Shown in pieces: positions 44,846 through 56,400 of a stretch of 64,000 nucleotides of DNA. Source of the DNA: Diphasiastrum complanatum (Eukaryota; Streptophyta; Lycopodiopsida; Lycopodiales; Lycopodiaceae); contig CM055114.1 in the NCBI GenBank assembly GCA_029204225.1, positions 11,967,634-12,031,633 on the forward strand, in the 5' to 3' direction. Made by a program: the position numbers and the translations under genes. How positions within the stretch are numbered: position 1 is the stretch's first letter; every line of letters starts with the position of its first letter. The notes below the pieces were generated by a model. That model had not been told where the DNA came from, did not search any database, and saw only the letters and a program-made list of their open reading frames with translations.

Positions 44846-46266
44846 TGCTTGGTATTCCTATAGGTTTTTCGGATTTTGTGGCTTCCTCTTTGCGGGACAC
44901 TTTGGGCGCGCATCTTCGTCACGCTGATTTGCTACCAAAGCTTGGCAATGCTCAAGTTGCTCTAGGGATTCTCACTCAATGCTTCGCTCAACGGCCAAGT
45001 TATATTCTACGGTGTGTTCCTCCCTTTTTATCAGATATTCTGGGTCGCTTGATGAGTTCAGAATCCTTGCGTATTCCCAACGGTCAGTTCGTTAAGCGAC
45101 AAGTCTCTCTTCCCGCTTCGTCTGGAGGTGTTGGTCTTTCTTGCACAGCTTCTATTGCTCCAGCTGCTTTTATGGGAAGTTGGGCCCTTGTTGCCTCTGC
45201 ACTTATCTCTCGGTTTCAGCAGGACAACAAGGCCATTCTTCTCGATTCAGTAGCTCATGTGGAAACATGCATTCTTCCTTTCCAACAACATCTTCGTGCG
45301 GCCAAGGATCTCATTCCTCCACCTGTGCGAGCTTCTTTGCCTCCCTTTGAGTCTTTGCTTAGCCATCAGGGTGCTCATTTTCAGAAGTATCTTTTGGAGC
45401 TCTTCCACTCACATGCTTTCACTCAGCTTCTCAGTGATTCACCTTCCGATGAGACTCGGGCTCGCCTTTTGTCTTGTGCAGGCCCGGGTGTTGGTGCTTG
45501 GCTTGTTGCGCGCCCTATTGTTCCACACTTGTGCCTTTCTTCAGAGTTGTTTCTCACCGCTCTTCGGGTTAGGTTGGGTTTCCCTCATCCAGTGCTGGCA
45601 GGTTTGACAAAATGTTCCTGTGGTCACTCTGTTGATCCTATTGGCACTCATCTCATGCGTTGCCCTTCTGGCGGAGAGCGCACTGCGACTCATGATTCCA
45701 TTCGTGACGTATTGGCATTTATTGCTCATGAGTGCGGCTTTCATATTGTTCGGGAGCAGGCCCACATCTTGCCTGTGTTTGATTCACAGTGGCCTCGGCG
45801 TCGAGTTGATCTTGTTCTTTCGCGCGAGGGGATTCGCACGCTTGGGGATGTTGTTGTTGCTGATCCTTCGCGGCCTGACCTCCTTCGCCGTGCTTCAACT
45901 ACTCAGGTTGCCACTGCTTCTCATGCAGCTCTCGATAAAGAGCGAGATTATTCACATCACACTTCTGGAGAAGACTTTATCCCTTTTGCTCTGGAAACAT
46001 ATGGGTGCCTGCATAAGAAATTCGATGATTTTCTATCATCTTGTGCAGGTTTTGCAGCGAAACTCCAAGGTCGTGGTGCCTCACCTTTATCTATCATTAC
46101 GGCTTATTATCGTCAACGAGTTTTGATGACTTTACAACACACTCAGGCACTTGCAATACTTAGACGTGCCATAGTTGCTGGAACGGCTGCTTCACAGCTT
46201 CTTGCACTACCTAAACTTCCAACTGTCTTAACTAGCGACTTACACCAAGCAGTAGGCTTTATGTAG
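44845..46266 (+). pseudogene. C-terminal segment: Cys/His motif and putative restriction-like endonuclease
   Basis: The 473-codon frame reads VLGIPIGF, a helical linker (RARLLSCAGPGVGAW, LTALRVRLGFPHP), then CSCGHSVDPIGTHLMRC (Cys, Cys, His, Cys). After RTATHDSIRDVL it reads RRVDLVLSREGIRTLGDVVV and a DP, then ALDKERDYS and FIPFALETYGCLH. Spaced Asp, Asp-Val-Val-Val, Lys and Tyr fit a PD-(D/E)XK-type fold as in R2 endonucleases, but the match is by pattern only. The last 60 residues (HTQALAILRRAIVAGTAASQ) are well kept in copy 2. The frame itself is intact to TAG. Confidence 0.75.
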
Positions 46267-47621
46267 ATACTCTGCGAGATTGTTGCTTTGTTATACTTGT
46301 ACAGTATCTCAATTCGTTGTTGAAGAAAGTAGAGCTAGTTCAAAAATTGTTCGAGAAAAGCCAAATAAATTAGAGTTTAACAAAAATATATGTTTGAATT
46401 TTTAAGTTGTAAATAAGTCACATTAATTGAGTTTTGCGAAAACAAATGTTTGAATAAGAGATAATGATATGTCAAATTGAAAGCAGTTGATGGTTTATAT
46501 GAATTTTTCTAGTTGCAACATAGGTGCACATGTGGAAGAGAAGTGGAGTCGCTGATGATGAAACAAGGAGGGTTTGAGACATATTTTTAGACTGCAAATG
46601 ATAGATTGAATAAAAGCGAGTATCGACAATAGTATGGTGTAGGATCAACATATAGAGGGGAAATTCAATCAACATGGTGAAGACTTGTAATGCGTCCACT
46701 TTCATTCAGTAATTGAACATTTTTAGTGTTCGTATGTATTCAGTTGCATTGTAATATTTTAGACGACAAAATTTGCTTAGGTGATTCATCAATGAGACAT
46801 GGTTTTGTTTTTGTGAATTGTTCCATTATTGTTGATATCATTGAGCCTATCACTCAATGATAGGTATTTTTGACAACATTGTGTGCATACACAAAAGATA
46901 ACCAAGCATAGAGTAGACATTCAATAATCAGAATAACAATGCTTATATCACAGAAAAACACTTTTGTGAGCAATGACAAACCAAGAAAACACATAAAAGA
47001 AACTAATTAATCACAAGACGACTTGTAATGATAACCCACAAGGTAATGATAAAAGCTACATCCGAAGAACACAATACTTAAAGCTAAATCTTTTGTAACA
47101 TCAAAGAAGGGATATTCCTAGATTTTCGATGTACACATTATCTAGTACATGTTAAGTGATTATGATCATGGATTTGAATGTCGTTCAAATTCAAAGCATG
47201 CATTTCATAAGTAAATAATTTGTCAAGAGAACAAAGGGAATCCTTTGCGACACACCACCTTATGCACCATGAAATTTTCAATGTTATTTGGGGACTTGAG
47301 CTTTATGTTTAACGTTAGAAAAGCCAAACTTGACCACTCTTGAGGTTCAGCATCGATACATGTTCCTTCTCCACTAAGATCCTAGTCTATTTTTTTAGAA
47401 AAAAATCTCTAGTAAGCAAACTTGACTCTAGTCCATATGTGTGCCTCCAAACAAGAACATTATGTCTCCTCAATGTTCCTTAACACTCTTAATTAACATT
47501 GTCAAACGTCTTTGACATAGCTCAATTATTGCTGACTTTTGTGGGCATCCAAATGATCTCATTCTCTTTATTCCTCCCAACATTTATGATGTTTACTTGA
47601 TGTCGCTTATGACTCAATCTT

Positions 47622-47659
<38 letters not shown>

Positions 47660-48502
47660 TGTTAACATATTCAGCTTCATGATCTATCAAATACTCCAAA
47701 CGCTCTTCATATATCAACGTTGTGAAGTTAATTTTATATATTATATGCGACCCTTAGAATCATTGAATTATGTCAATTCTGTTTAATATATCACACCATT
47801 GTATTCTATTGTAAATCAACTACCATCGATTACAATGGCTTTCGAATATTGAATCTGATTATTACTCTGAAAAATTGAAGAACATTTGAGAGTCAAATCC
47901 TTGCACTCACCTTTGACTAGATATGCTGACAAGGCATATAAAACAAGATATTTTGAGCATGAAGTCGCTTGGGAATGCATCTTTGGTTTCACTTTGTGTC
48001 ATTGAATAGAGCTGTGAAAATATTAAATTATTTGTTTGGCTAGTTTCTAAAATGAGACGTGGAACATAAAGTAGGTTTATTTCTAGTATGTCATTTGCAC
48101 TGATAGTTTGAAATGAGTAATGCAAAGGAAAGTGGGTTGACATCCCACGATCTTGTGCATGGATGAGAGAATGGGTTAATAGCCCAAGATTCCAAGATCA
48201 TAGTACTTTGTAACTCTCTTCTCAGCTCAAAGTTACAACTTCAACTCTAGTTAAATACCATAATTGCTAACTTTGTTCATATATTTTCACATGTAGTTAA
48301 AATTCAAGAGCAAGTATGGCTTTGTGAATTGATATGTGAAATTGATTGATTCTCTTGGAAAACCTTCCAAGAATAGCTTTGCATTTGTGAATTGTATATT
48401 AGACACAACTAAAGAGGTTGGTTTGTTGTGGGGACTTCACGATTACTGTAAGTTCAAATAACAAGATCAATATGTGAGGTAGAAACATATGTGAAAGTTG
48501 CC

Positions 48503-48507
<5 letters not shown>
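46267..48507. other. No gene seen; AT-rich, with a 36-base poly-T run
   Basis: The first 100-200 bases may be the tail of the RT/endonuclease element. The rest has only short frames without motifs. Confidence 0.5.
47623..47658. repeat. Poly-T run of 36 bases
   Basis: An uninterrupted T36 may be the reverse complement of a poly-A tail of a minus-strand retrocopy or simply a mononucleotide repeat. No coding retrocopy is visible beside it. Confidence 0.9.

Positions 48508-48579
<72 letters not shown>
48508..48579. repeat. Compound microsatellite (TC)14(TA)22
   Basis: About 14 TC units run straight into about 22 TA units. Confidence 0.97.
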
Positions 48580-48585
<6 letters not shown>

Positions 48586-48689
48586 TTGCCCGTCATTGAC
48601 AGGCAATGGCGGCCGACGGTCGATGATTTGGAAGATGGCTGAATGAGAGAGAAGGTTGGATCGCCTTCTTCTAGTTGTAAGCGCCCGTC

Positions 48690-49830
48690 GTTGATGGAGG
48701 CCGATCTCGAGTCTTTTGAAAGATAGCCGATGATTTGAAAGATAGCCGATCTCGAGTCTTTTGAAAAATTCGAGTCCATGGAAAAATTTGAGCCTTTGAA
48801 AAAGTTCGAGTCTTCAGAATAATTCTAGTCTTTAGAAAAATTCGAGTCTTTGAAAAAAAAATCGAGTCTTTGAAAAAATTCTAGTCTTCGGAAAAATTCA
48901 AGTCTTTTGAAAAATTCGGCGTGATAGTACAAAAGGGTCCTTCTATCCTTCGGAAAAATTTGAGTTGACAGTTCGAGAATCGAATTTTTTTCGAAAGATT
49001 CGAAAAGTTAGAGTCTCAAATTTTTCAAGTCCTTCGAAAAAAATTCGAGTCTCAAACTGTCGAGTCTCAAATTCGAGTCTCCAAACATTTGAGTTGTTCC
49101 AAACATTTGAGTCGCCAAAAATTCGTGTCGCCAAAAATTCGATTCTCCAAAATTCGAGTCTCAAAAATTTCGAATCCCCAGCATTTCGAGTCGCCAAAAA
49201 TTCAAGTCTTCAGAATTGGATTCTCCAAAATTTTGTGTCGCCAAAAATTCGAGTGGCAAAAAATTTTGAGTCATAAAAAATTTTTGAGTCTCCAAAAATT
49301 CGAGTCTACAAAAATTCAATCCCTCAAAAATTCGATTCTTTAAAAATTTTCGAGTCGCCAAAAATTTCGTGTCGCCAAAAATTTGAGTCTCCCAAATTCG
49401 TGTTGCCAAAAATTCGTGCCTCCTAAAATTCATGTCGCCAAAATTCGTGTCGTCCAAAATTTCGAGTCGTCTCCAAAAATTCGAGTTGTCTCCAAAATTT
49501 CGAGTCTCCAAAATTCAAGTCGTCTCCAAAATTTTGAGTCTCTAAAATTTCGAGTCTCTCAAAATTTCGAGTCTTCAAGAATTCGTGTTACCAAAATTTG
49601 TGTCGCCAAAAATTCTTGCCACCCAAAATTCTCGTCACCCAAAATTCGTGTCGCCAATAATTCGAGTATCCAAAATTTTGAGTCTCCCAGAATTCGAGTC
49701 TCCCAAAATCCATGTCGCCAAAATTCGTGTCAGTTATAAAAAGTCTTTGTCAATTATAAATTTATGAATTCGTGTCTCCAAAAATTCGTGTCACCAAAAT
49801 TCGTGTCAGTTATAAAAAGTCTTTGTCAAT
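48690..49830. repeat. Minisatellite of TTCGAGTC/TTCGTGTC units, about 1.1 kb
   Basis: More than 50 diverged units of about 15-22 bases are built on (A)nTTCGAGTCTCC or (A)nTTCGTGTCGCC, joined by runs of A. The left part is dominated by GAGTCTTTGAAAAATTC, the middle by GAGTCTCCAAAAATTC and the right by GTGTCGCCAAAAATTC, so unit types are clustered. Unit length varies and is often not a multiple of three, and all frames through it are repeats, not genes. Confidence 0.95.
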
Positions 49831-49839
49831 TATAAATTT
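49721..49839. repeat. Direct repeat of 42 bases, 77 apart, at the right edge of the minisatellite
   Basis: AAATTCGTGTCAGTTATAAA and the following AAGTCTTTGTCAATTATAAA occur at 49721-49762 and 49798-49839, so a larger unit has been duplicated across the array edge. Confidence 0.9.
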
Positions 49840-50261
49840 TACACTTGAAACTGATAGACACAACTCTCTTATTTCTGATTAGTGTAGTTCAATCTATTCA
49901 ATGTCAAAGTTCAAAGCGTATGTTGATTAGACTCACTTCCTGATATATGATGATTTCTTGCATTCAGAAAAGCAAATCACAGTAGTGACCGATGATAAAG
50001 AAACCTGTTTGAGCAAATTAAACTTGTTTGAGCAAGTTGTGAATCAACAATCAATGTAAATAAGAATGTCTTACTATCACTAGTCTCTTATATATCGTAC
50101 GTATATCTGCTAGAATGCTGCTTCAACAACCAATTGCTATATCTTGAACATGGAAAAGCGAGTTCTCTTTTTGTTGTGGGCTGGCTAATTTCAATTCTTT
50201 CTTCAAATAAGCATAATTATCCTTTCAACCCCAATTACTGACTTTATTGTTGGATGCTAGA

Positions 50262-50864
50262 GGGTGGATCAGCAGCTCTCATCAGTATCTGGGCTGAGAT
50301 CTGTTGGATGCAGGTTGTACAACTACGTCCAAAAATATTCCTGCCAGGGTAGTGCATACTTCAAAAAGGTTTAATGTTCTCTGTGTTTTTTTCATTGTGA
50401 TTGCTACTGCTAAGAGCCTCTGCATGTTGATTGTTAAAATGATACTTTTGATGTCACCTGTCTTGATGAATTGTCCTTTGGCACAGGCCATGGCAATGAA
50501 AAATAGTAGATGCATAATTCTGTAAGGCTTTGTTTAGTCATCTTTTTGTGATATTTTTTCCAAGGAAAAATGGTTTTGTTGAAGAGCCAATAAGGAATAA
50601 GGAACTATCATTTAGTTTGGCAAGAGAAAGGGAGAGAGTGAAGGTAACTATGCATGATAGCAAGAACAGGTAAGTTCTTAATTTTTTTGAGATTTTCAAT
50701 GGAAACTTTGTTCAAGGCTTTGTATCCACCTGCTTCTGGGATAATTTTTGCCCTTAAAGTTGGAAATTGTCCTTATTGCCTGCAAGGTTAGCTTGCCTCT
50801 GGAGAACTCATGGGTTTCTTTTGGAGAGGAAACCTCAGCTGGATCGTATATTCGTTAAGTAATC
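50262..50864 (+). other. Three possible small exons, unidentified
   Basis: Blocks 50262-50314, 50562-50670 and 50788-50864 have AG before and GT after (the last ends in TAA), and their phases agree. Joined, they read VDQQLSSVSGLRSVGC, then KNGFVEEPIRNKELSFSLAR, then LACLWRTHGFLLERKPQ. No family is recognised and no first exon is visible, so it may be chance. Confidence 0.2.
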
Positions 50865-50899
50865 TGGGTATCTTGAGAAATATTTGAAGAAGTAAAGGG

Positions 50900-51480
50900 T
50901 TATGTTGCTGCATCAAGATCAATGCTCACCCATTCTCTGGCCTCGTTCCTCCTGGCTTGCTGCTGCCCCACCTCAGTGCCAAGTAAGTTGTTTGATGTTG
51001 CCATAGACAAATGCCCCAGATCAGTACTAGTGCTTCTTGCACTGCCCCACATTTCAGAGGCAGAAGAAAAGCTTTCATGGCATTGGATTTTACCCCCAAC
51101 AACAATTTCTGTCCCCATCTCAGAGCTTACTCGTAGATGTGGATCATCTCTTTCACCTATGCTGTTGGTAGAAGACCGCTGGTGATGCTCCATGGACCTA
51201 GACTTCCTCATGTTCTTCCTTCTTCTGCTGGAAGTAGACCCATCTTCTGCTGGAGGTAGACTCTTGAGAAGTTTGCATGCCTCTGATGTGTCTGTCCGCA
51301 AATGAGAGTACAAAATTTGTTACGCCATTATTAAAGAGCTTTGAATATCGCCCTTGCCCACGATAGCTTTTGTATATTTCTTGTAGAAACAGCGTAGCCA
51401 ATCTCACATCTATCTGAGTGTCTTCAGGAGCAAATGCGGCACCTCCAGAAGCTTCAATCGATATTGCGGGCAGGATGCGG
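50900..51480 (-). pseudogene. Unidentified minus-strand ORF, probably a broken gene or exon
   Basis: Reading leftwards, one frame from about 51480 gives ISIEASGGAAFAPEDTQIDV, then RLATLFLQEIYKSYRGQGRY. At about 51320 the sense appears to pass to another frame with LRTDTSEACKLLKSLPPAED, then SRRRKNMRKSRSMEHHQRSS, ending REWVSIDLDAAT and TAA at 50900. The composition looks like real protein (acidic, serine-rich, no low complexity), and a GGTGAGC donor-like site lies near 50930. The family is not recognised. A frameshift, an unseen intron or an unlucky reading could each explain the change of frame. Confidence 0.4.
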
Positions 51481-51499
51481 TCACCTGATCTTTTTCACC

Positions 51500-53448
51500 T
51501 GATTCTGCCACAATGCGACCTCCCGATCGCGGGTGGGATGAAAGCTTGTTGGATGTGGCAGGCAAGCGACGATGGGGGAAGGGGGAAGAACGGAGAGGTG
51601 GGCTATTTGAAGTGCTTTGAGCGGGCTGAAAGAGGAGAAGATTGCGTGCGAGCTAGAATGAATCCACCACGGTTGGATCTTTCGATCTAGATCGATAGTG
51701 TTGCGCCATGTGGTGATCCGGATGCGAGGGGTACACTCCTATTGCGGATTGATGATGTGGCAAGGTGTATGCATGGGGCAGCATGCATACATCCTCTTCC
51801 CCATGCATGCATGTAAGAATTTTAGTTAGTTTTTTTGAAAAAGTACATGGGGTAGGAGTATGCATGGGCTAAGACCCATGCATCCTTGCAATTGAATGGA
51901 GTCCAACCTCTAATCTCAAGTATAGAAAATGACACCTTTATCTAAACACCACTAATTGGAAGATTACATACATGGGTATTGTGGTGCAAAGCATTATCTT
52001 CCCCGCCACCAGATTGTGTGAGCCCAAGGGTACAAAGCAATGACAACAACTACATCCAGCAAACACACCACAACGATCTCTTGACAATGTTGAAAGACAA
52101 TAAGCACATTCCATTCATTATCAACAACATCAATGTTTATCTCAAAGGGCACATAGCTTACTTTTAGCATTAAGACTTAATCATTTTTCAAAAGTTTAGC
52201 GATCTGACATCTTTTGAACAAAAAGTCATTGTAATTGAAAAGCATACAAACTCTATAAATTTGGTTAGCAGAATTCAGTCTCTTCCATGCATTGAGTAGA
52301 CTTTAGAAACAAATAAGAGTAGTGATAAGATAAATTATGAAGAAATAAGGGCTACATGGTCCATCCAAAAATGTAATAGCAACAACGTTGCTCCTCAAGG
52401 CAATGGATTTGTAGTCCAATTGCCTGGAGTGAGCTATGAAAATTCAATTGAAATGGCAAATCCTTCTCTGTAATCTTGGAAACACGAATGACAATGTGTG
52501 AGTACGGAAATCACAGGCTGGAGTCTTGAGTGATGCATGACGTAGAAAAAATAATTACCTTGTTCGAATCCAATAAGCAGGAGCTGCAAGCAACAAGCAA
52601 AAGTGAAAGTACAATCAAAATGGCAGTTGGTAGTTGAGGCTTGTTTTGTCCGCAAAGCCTCTCCCTCTCCCTCAGCCCCACTCAGCCTCAAAAATCACCT
52701 CTAGTGACCATACCCGTCCACCTGACTCTCAAGTGTACACATGTCTCACAACCATTGGTGTGAGCGTTACCCTTGGCTCTCTATGCCAATAAGCGACTTC
52801 AATTAGGAACAACAAGGTCATCATATTTGTATTTGGGTAGGGTGACTAGAGAAAGCCTTTTGAAAGTAAATGTACATGCACTTATCAAATGAATGTCCCC
52901 AATTGTCCCTAATATCATTTATCTCAATAGGGCCAAAGTCCTATCGTGTTATTCTGTGATGAGCATAGGCTTGCCTTGAGAACTCTAAAATTTTCAAAGT
53001 AACATTGCAAAGTCCTTATCCGACCCAATCAAGGCCAAGAGTGCATCCCATACCAAAACAATGGAGTGACTGATACTCACCAAAAGCATGGACATGTATT
53101 TAATCTAACATATATTGGCCACTTAAGCATCAATCTAATCATGAAGACCAACACAATGGGTTCCAAATGGTTTGGGCATACGGAAGGGTTTTATCATGCG
53201 TTTGATGGTTCATCTGATAGTGGCCAATAATTGGACCAACTACCAAAGTCCTATCTCCAGTTTCATGTTCTCTAGGGCCTCTCTCAAATCAATGTTTTCC
53301 ATCTTTAGGGTTCCATTGAGCATCACTTAAATGGGGGTCCCTAAGTTAATTTTCAAATTTTTAATTTGATTCAATTGGTTTTTTTTTTAGCAGAAGCGAC
53401 GAGGCTCCTCCTCTACTCGCATGTAATAGAGGAAGAAGAAGAGAAGGC
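51500..53448. other. No gene seen; intergenic and CLPP3 upstream region
   Basis: Short frames only. GCATGCATGGGG-like words recur near 51770-51870. The last 60 bases before the CLPP3 ATG hold a T8 run and a GA-rich leader, probably the 5' untranslated region. Confidence 0.45.
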
Positions 53449-56400
53449 ATGGAGATGGCGACACTAGCTGTGGCCTCCTCTCTGCTCTCGCTCGCATCTC
53501 CATTCGATCCGAAATCTGTGAGAGCTTGGCTATGGCCGCATTCCAGGATAGGCTACTGTAAAAACATAGCTGCCAATCGTCTGGTGACTTCAAGCGCCAC
53601 TCATTATTGTGATAATTGGAATAGCAGCAGCACCAGGGCGTCTTATGGACCGCAGGGAGCTGGAGCTTTCAGCATGGATCCTGCTTCCGTTCTTCAAAAG
53701 GAGCGCATAATATTTCTAGGTTCTCAGGTTCAATTTCCCCCAATCTTCTTCCTCCCTTGATCACGCATGTGAACATCTTAATATCGATTCCTTTTTAACC
53801 TAATTTTTGAGGTTGCAGGATGGACTATTCAAATCTGTATTCTTTAGTGTATGTTGATTTTTCCGTCTTAACTCACGCATGTGTATACATTAATACAAAT
53901 TCCACTTGAACCTATTTTTTAGATTCAGTACTGATTGTCGAACTATTTGATTATCTCCTCTAAATATGATTTTTCATTCTTTATTGAAGGTTCTTTTTCA
54001 CTGACTGGTGTTTTGTGCAAAGCTTCCATGCATTTGGAAACATTTCTAGATAGCGATCCTTATCTGAAGCTAACTTTTTCTTGTTATTGCATATTATATG
54101 CATCATTATCTCTTTTTCAATCTAAAGCCTATAGTGGCAATACATACAGTGGTAGACGCATATACATTGCTTTATGTCAAACTGCCACAAAACGTAAAAG
54201 TTAATTAGTAGTTTCGCAAGCAGCAAATTTTGAAATATTGGTGATGATGATGTTGACAATCTGATCATATCTTTACCTTATGGGCCTCTATTGACGCAGC
54301 AAGGAGAGAACTTTTATCTGCTTTTTAGATTTCATGAATCCAAATACGGAGATAGATGTCAAGATCCATGATCCTGGATTGTTTCACAGGTTTGCTAGAT
54401 GCATTTTTAGAGCAACAGAGGCCGTGACATTTCAGGATAGGGGGCGGGCATTGGTCTTGACTAGGTAGGGCCTACGAGTGTGCAATGTTGGTAGCTCAAG
54501 GCTCCGGGGTGAAGTAGGATTGATTCAGTTGTTGAGTTGTGAGTTAGCAATTCAACATTGGAAGTTTATGCCTTTTACCTGAGGAAAATTCCACTATTTA
54601 GTTATTTAACTCTTCTAGCATTTCATATTTATGATAATTGATTGTATGGAGAATAGTTCGCATACAGGTACATATCTTACTTTAAAGCTTTTACGCATGG
54701 TGCAACCTTTCTGGTTGCAATCTTGATAAAAGTCTTGCTATAAGAGCTAAACGTATTCATCAGCTGGTAAGTAAATGAAATTGGCTTTTTGACTCAACAG
54801 TTTGTACTATGGAATCTTTTTGCTAGTTTTCACTTCGGTTTTTGGACAGCTTTTCGTATGTGAGAGCTGAAATTAGTGTTGGACAGGTTGATGACATGTC
54901 TGCAGATGTCATTATCAGCCAATTGTTATTGTTGGATTCCCAAGATCCAACCAAGGACATCAAACTTCTCATTAATTCTCCTGGTGGTTCAGTTACAGCT
55001 GGTATACTTCCTCTCGTTGTTGTGAGGTCTTAATCTTCTTGCTGCTTGTTATTTTTCTTTCAATTCTATTCTTTTCTTCTTCTGGGAAACATTAAAATGA
55101 GTATTAATAATGGTATTGGTTCTAGGCATGGGGATCTATGATGCCATGAAGCTATGCAAGGCAGATGTATCGACAATATGTTTTGGTCTGGCAGCATCAA
55201 TGGGAGCATTTCTTTTAGCTTCAGGAACTAAAGGGAAACGTTTTTGTATGCCTAATTCTCGAGTGATGATCCATCAACCGCTAGGTGGTGGCAGTGGTTC
55301 GGTATGTTCTCAAGTACTCGATGTATGAAAGATACACTGTGAAGTTCAGCTGTCTGAAGTTGTCCATGTATCCAATTTATAAGACAGTTTTTATAAATTG
55401 TTGACACACACAAATGCAGTATATAACTCTTGAGGTTTTGTCAGTTGAGAATTTGACTTCCCTTATATGCAAGCAACGAAATAGGTAAAAGTAGTTGGAG
55501 GTATATTAGGTTGAAATTTGAAATCTCAAACTTCGAAGATAAATGTGAAGATTATCCTTGATGCGAGCTTCTATATTAATTAGATTTGTTGCAACACAAA
55601 TATGTTACACTGCAATTTCGTAGATGATACTTGATTAGCTCCAAATTGCAGGACTGCTAACTTGATGCTACTTTTAAGCATATATGTTGAATAAAAGAGG
55701 TGCAGAGGGATAGTTAATATGGGAGTTCACTTACCTGCAGAGAAGCTGGGTATGGAATGACTAAGAAAACATCACGTTTATCTTTAAGACAATCTAAAAA
55801 TTCTTTTTCTGTGGAGGAAATAATTGCAAAAGTGCCGATTCCACATTTCCATGTTGTGATTTTTTCAAAAGTATTTTATTTAAAATTTTAACGAGGTTCT
55901 CATATATTATTCTGCTTCCATAGAATGTCTCTTCTGTGCTACCTTCCCATATGTAGCATTGCATAAGAATTTGTTTGTCATGCAATAGTTGCAATTAGTG
56001 CCAGAATCATGTTGGTTGATTTTTACTTTTGTCCTGTCAAGTGCCACGGAAATGAATGCATGATCAAGTCTAAATGTAAAGTACACATCTATGCACGATG
56101 TCAATGTTGCTTAGCATAGCGTCCTTCTGTGTGGCGTTTAAGGCCCTTGTACAAAGTTGAACCATAGTTGCACAGAGACGTGTTTATGGAGAAAAACATT
56201 TCTAGAAACGCATTTCTCAGAGACGCGATTCTGGTACAGAATCCCAAAAAAAACAAAAAGCTTATGGCTGAATTTTTTTTAGGGGAGCAATGGTCAAACC
56301 AATGTTTTGCCTCCCAGAAGTGAAGTAGATAGGGCACAAACAGATTTTATTTTCAGTAGCTATTTGGTTGTTATTTGCTTTGGTTCTTAGTATTTGTTAA

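Larger units (their letters stand above)
43055..46266 (+). mobile_element. Non-LTR-like retroelement with N-terminal zinc finger, RT and putative restriction-like endonuclease (copy 1)
   Basis: Three segments in collinear order make one degraded polyprotein of about 1,050 codons: 43055-43560 with a Cys/His finger, 43560-44845 with RT, and 44845-46266 with a C-terminal Cys/His motif and endonuclease-like block. Two frame changes (near 43560 and 44838), a stop at 44578-44580 and a deletion near 44600 interrupt it. No LTR, primer site or flanking duplication was found. Domain order resembles non-LTR elements of the R2/NeSL type, which carry a restriction-like endonuclease after the RT. Assignment to a clade is inference. 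Fragments of a second copy lie at 11.1-14.8 kb. Confidence 0.75.

Noticed and set aside
47623-47658. Poly-T run as the tail of a processed pseudogene
   Set aside because: No coding similarity or flanking duplication is seen on the side where the retrocopy should lie.
48943-49739. Several frames of 84-118 codons on both strands
   Set aside because: They arise from the minisatellite units being open in several frames; the proteins are pure repeats.
48690-49830. Regularly repeated array that might suggest CRISPR
   Set aside because: Units are short, diverged and without unique spacers of constant length, and the DNA is plant nuclear.
54842-55033. 63-codon frame beginning [10 protein letters not shown]
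   Set aside because: It is CLPP3 exon 2 plus read-through of the introns on either side; the true exon starts at 54887.
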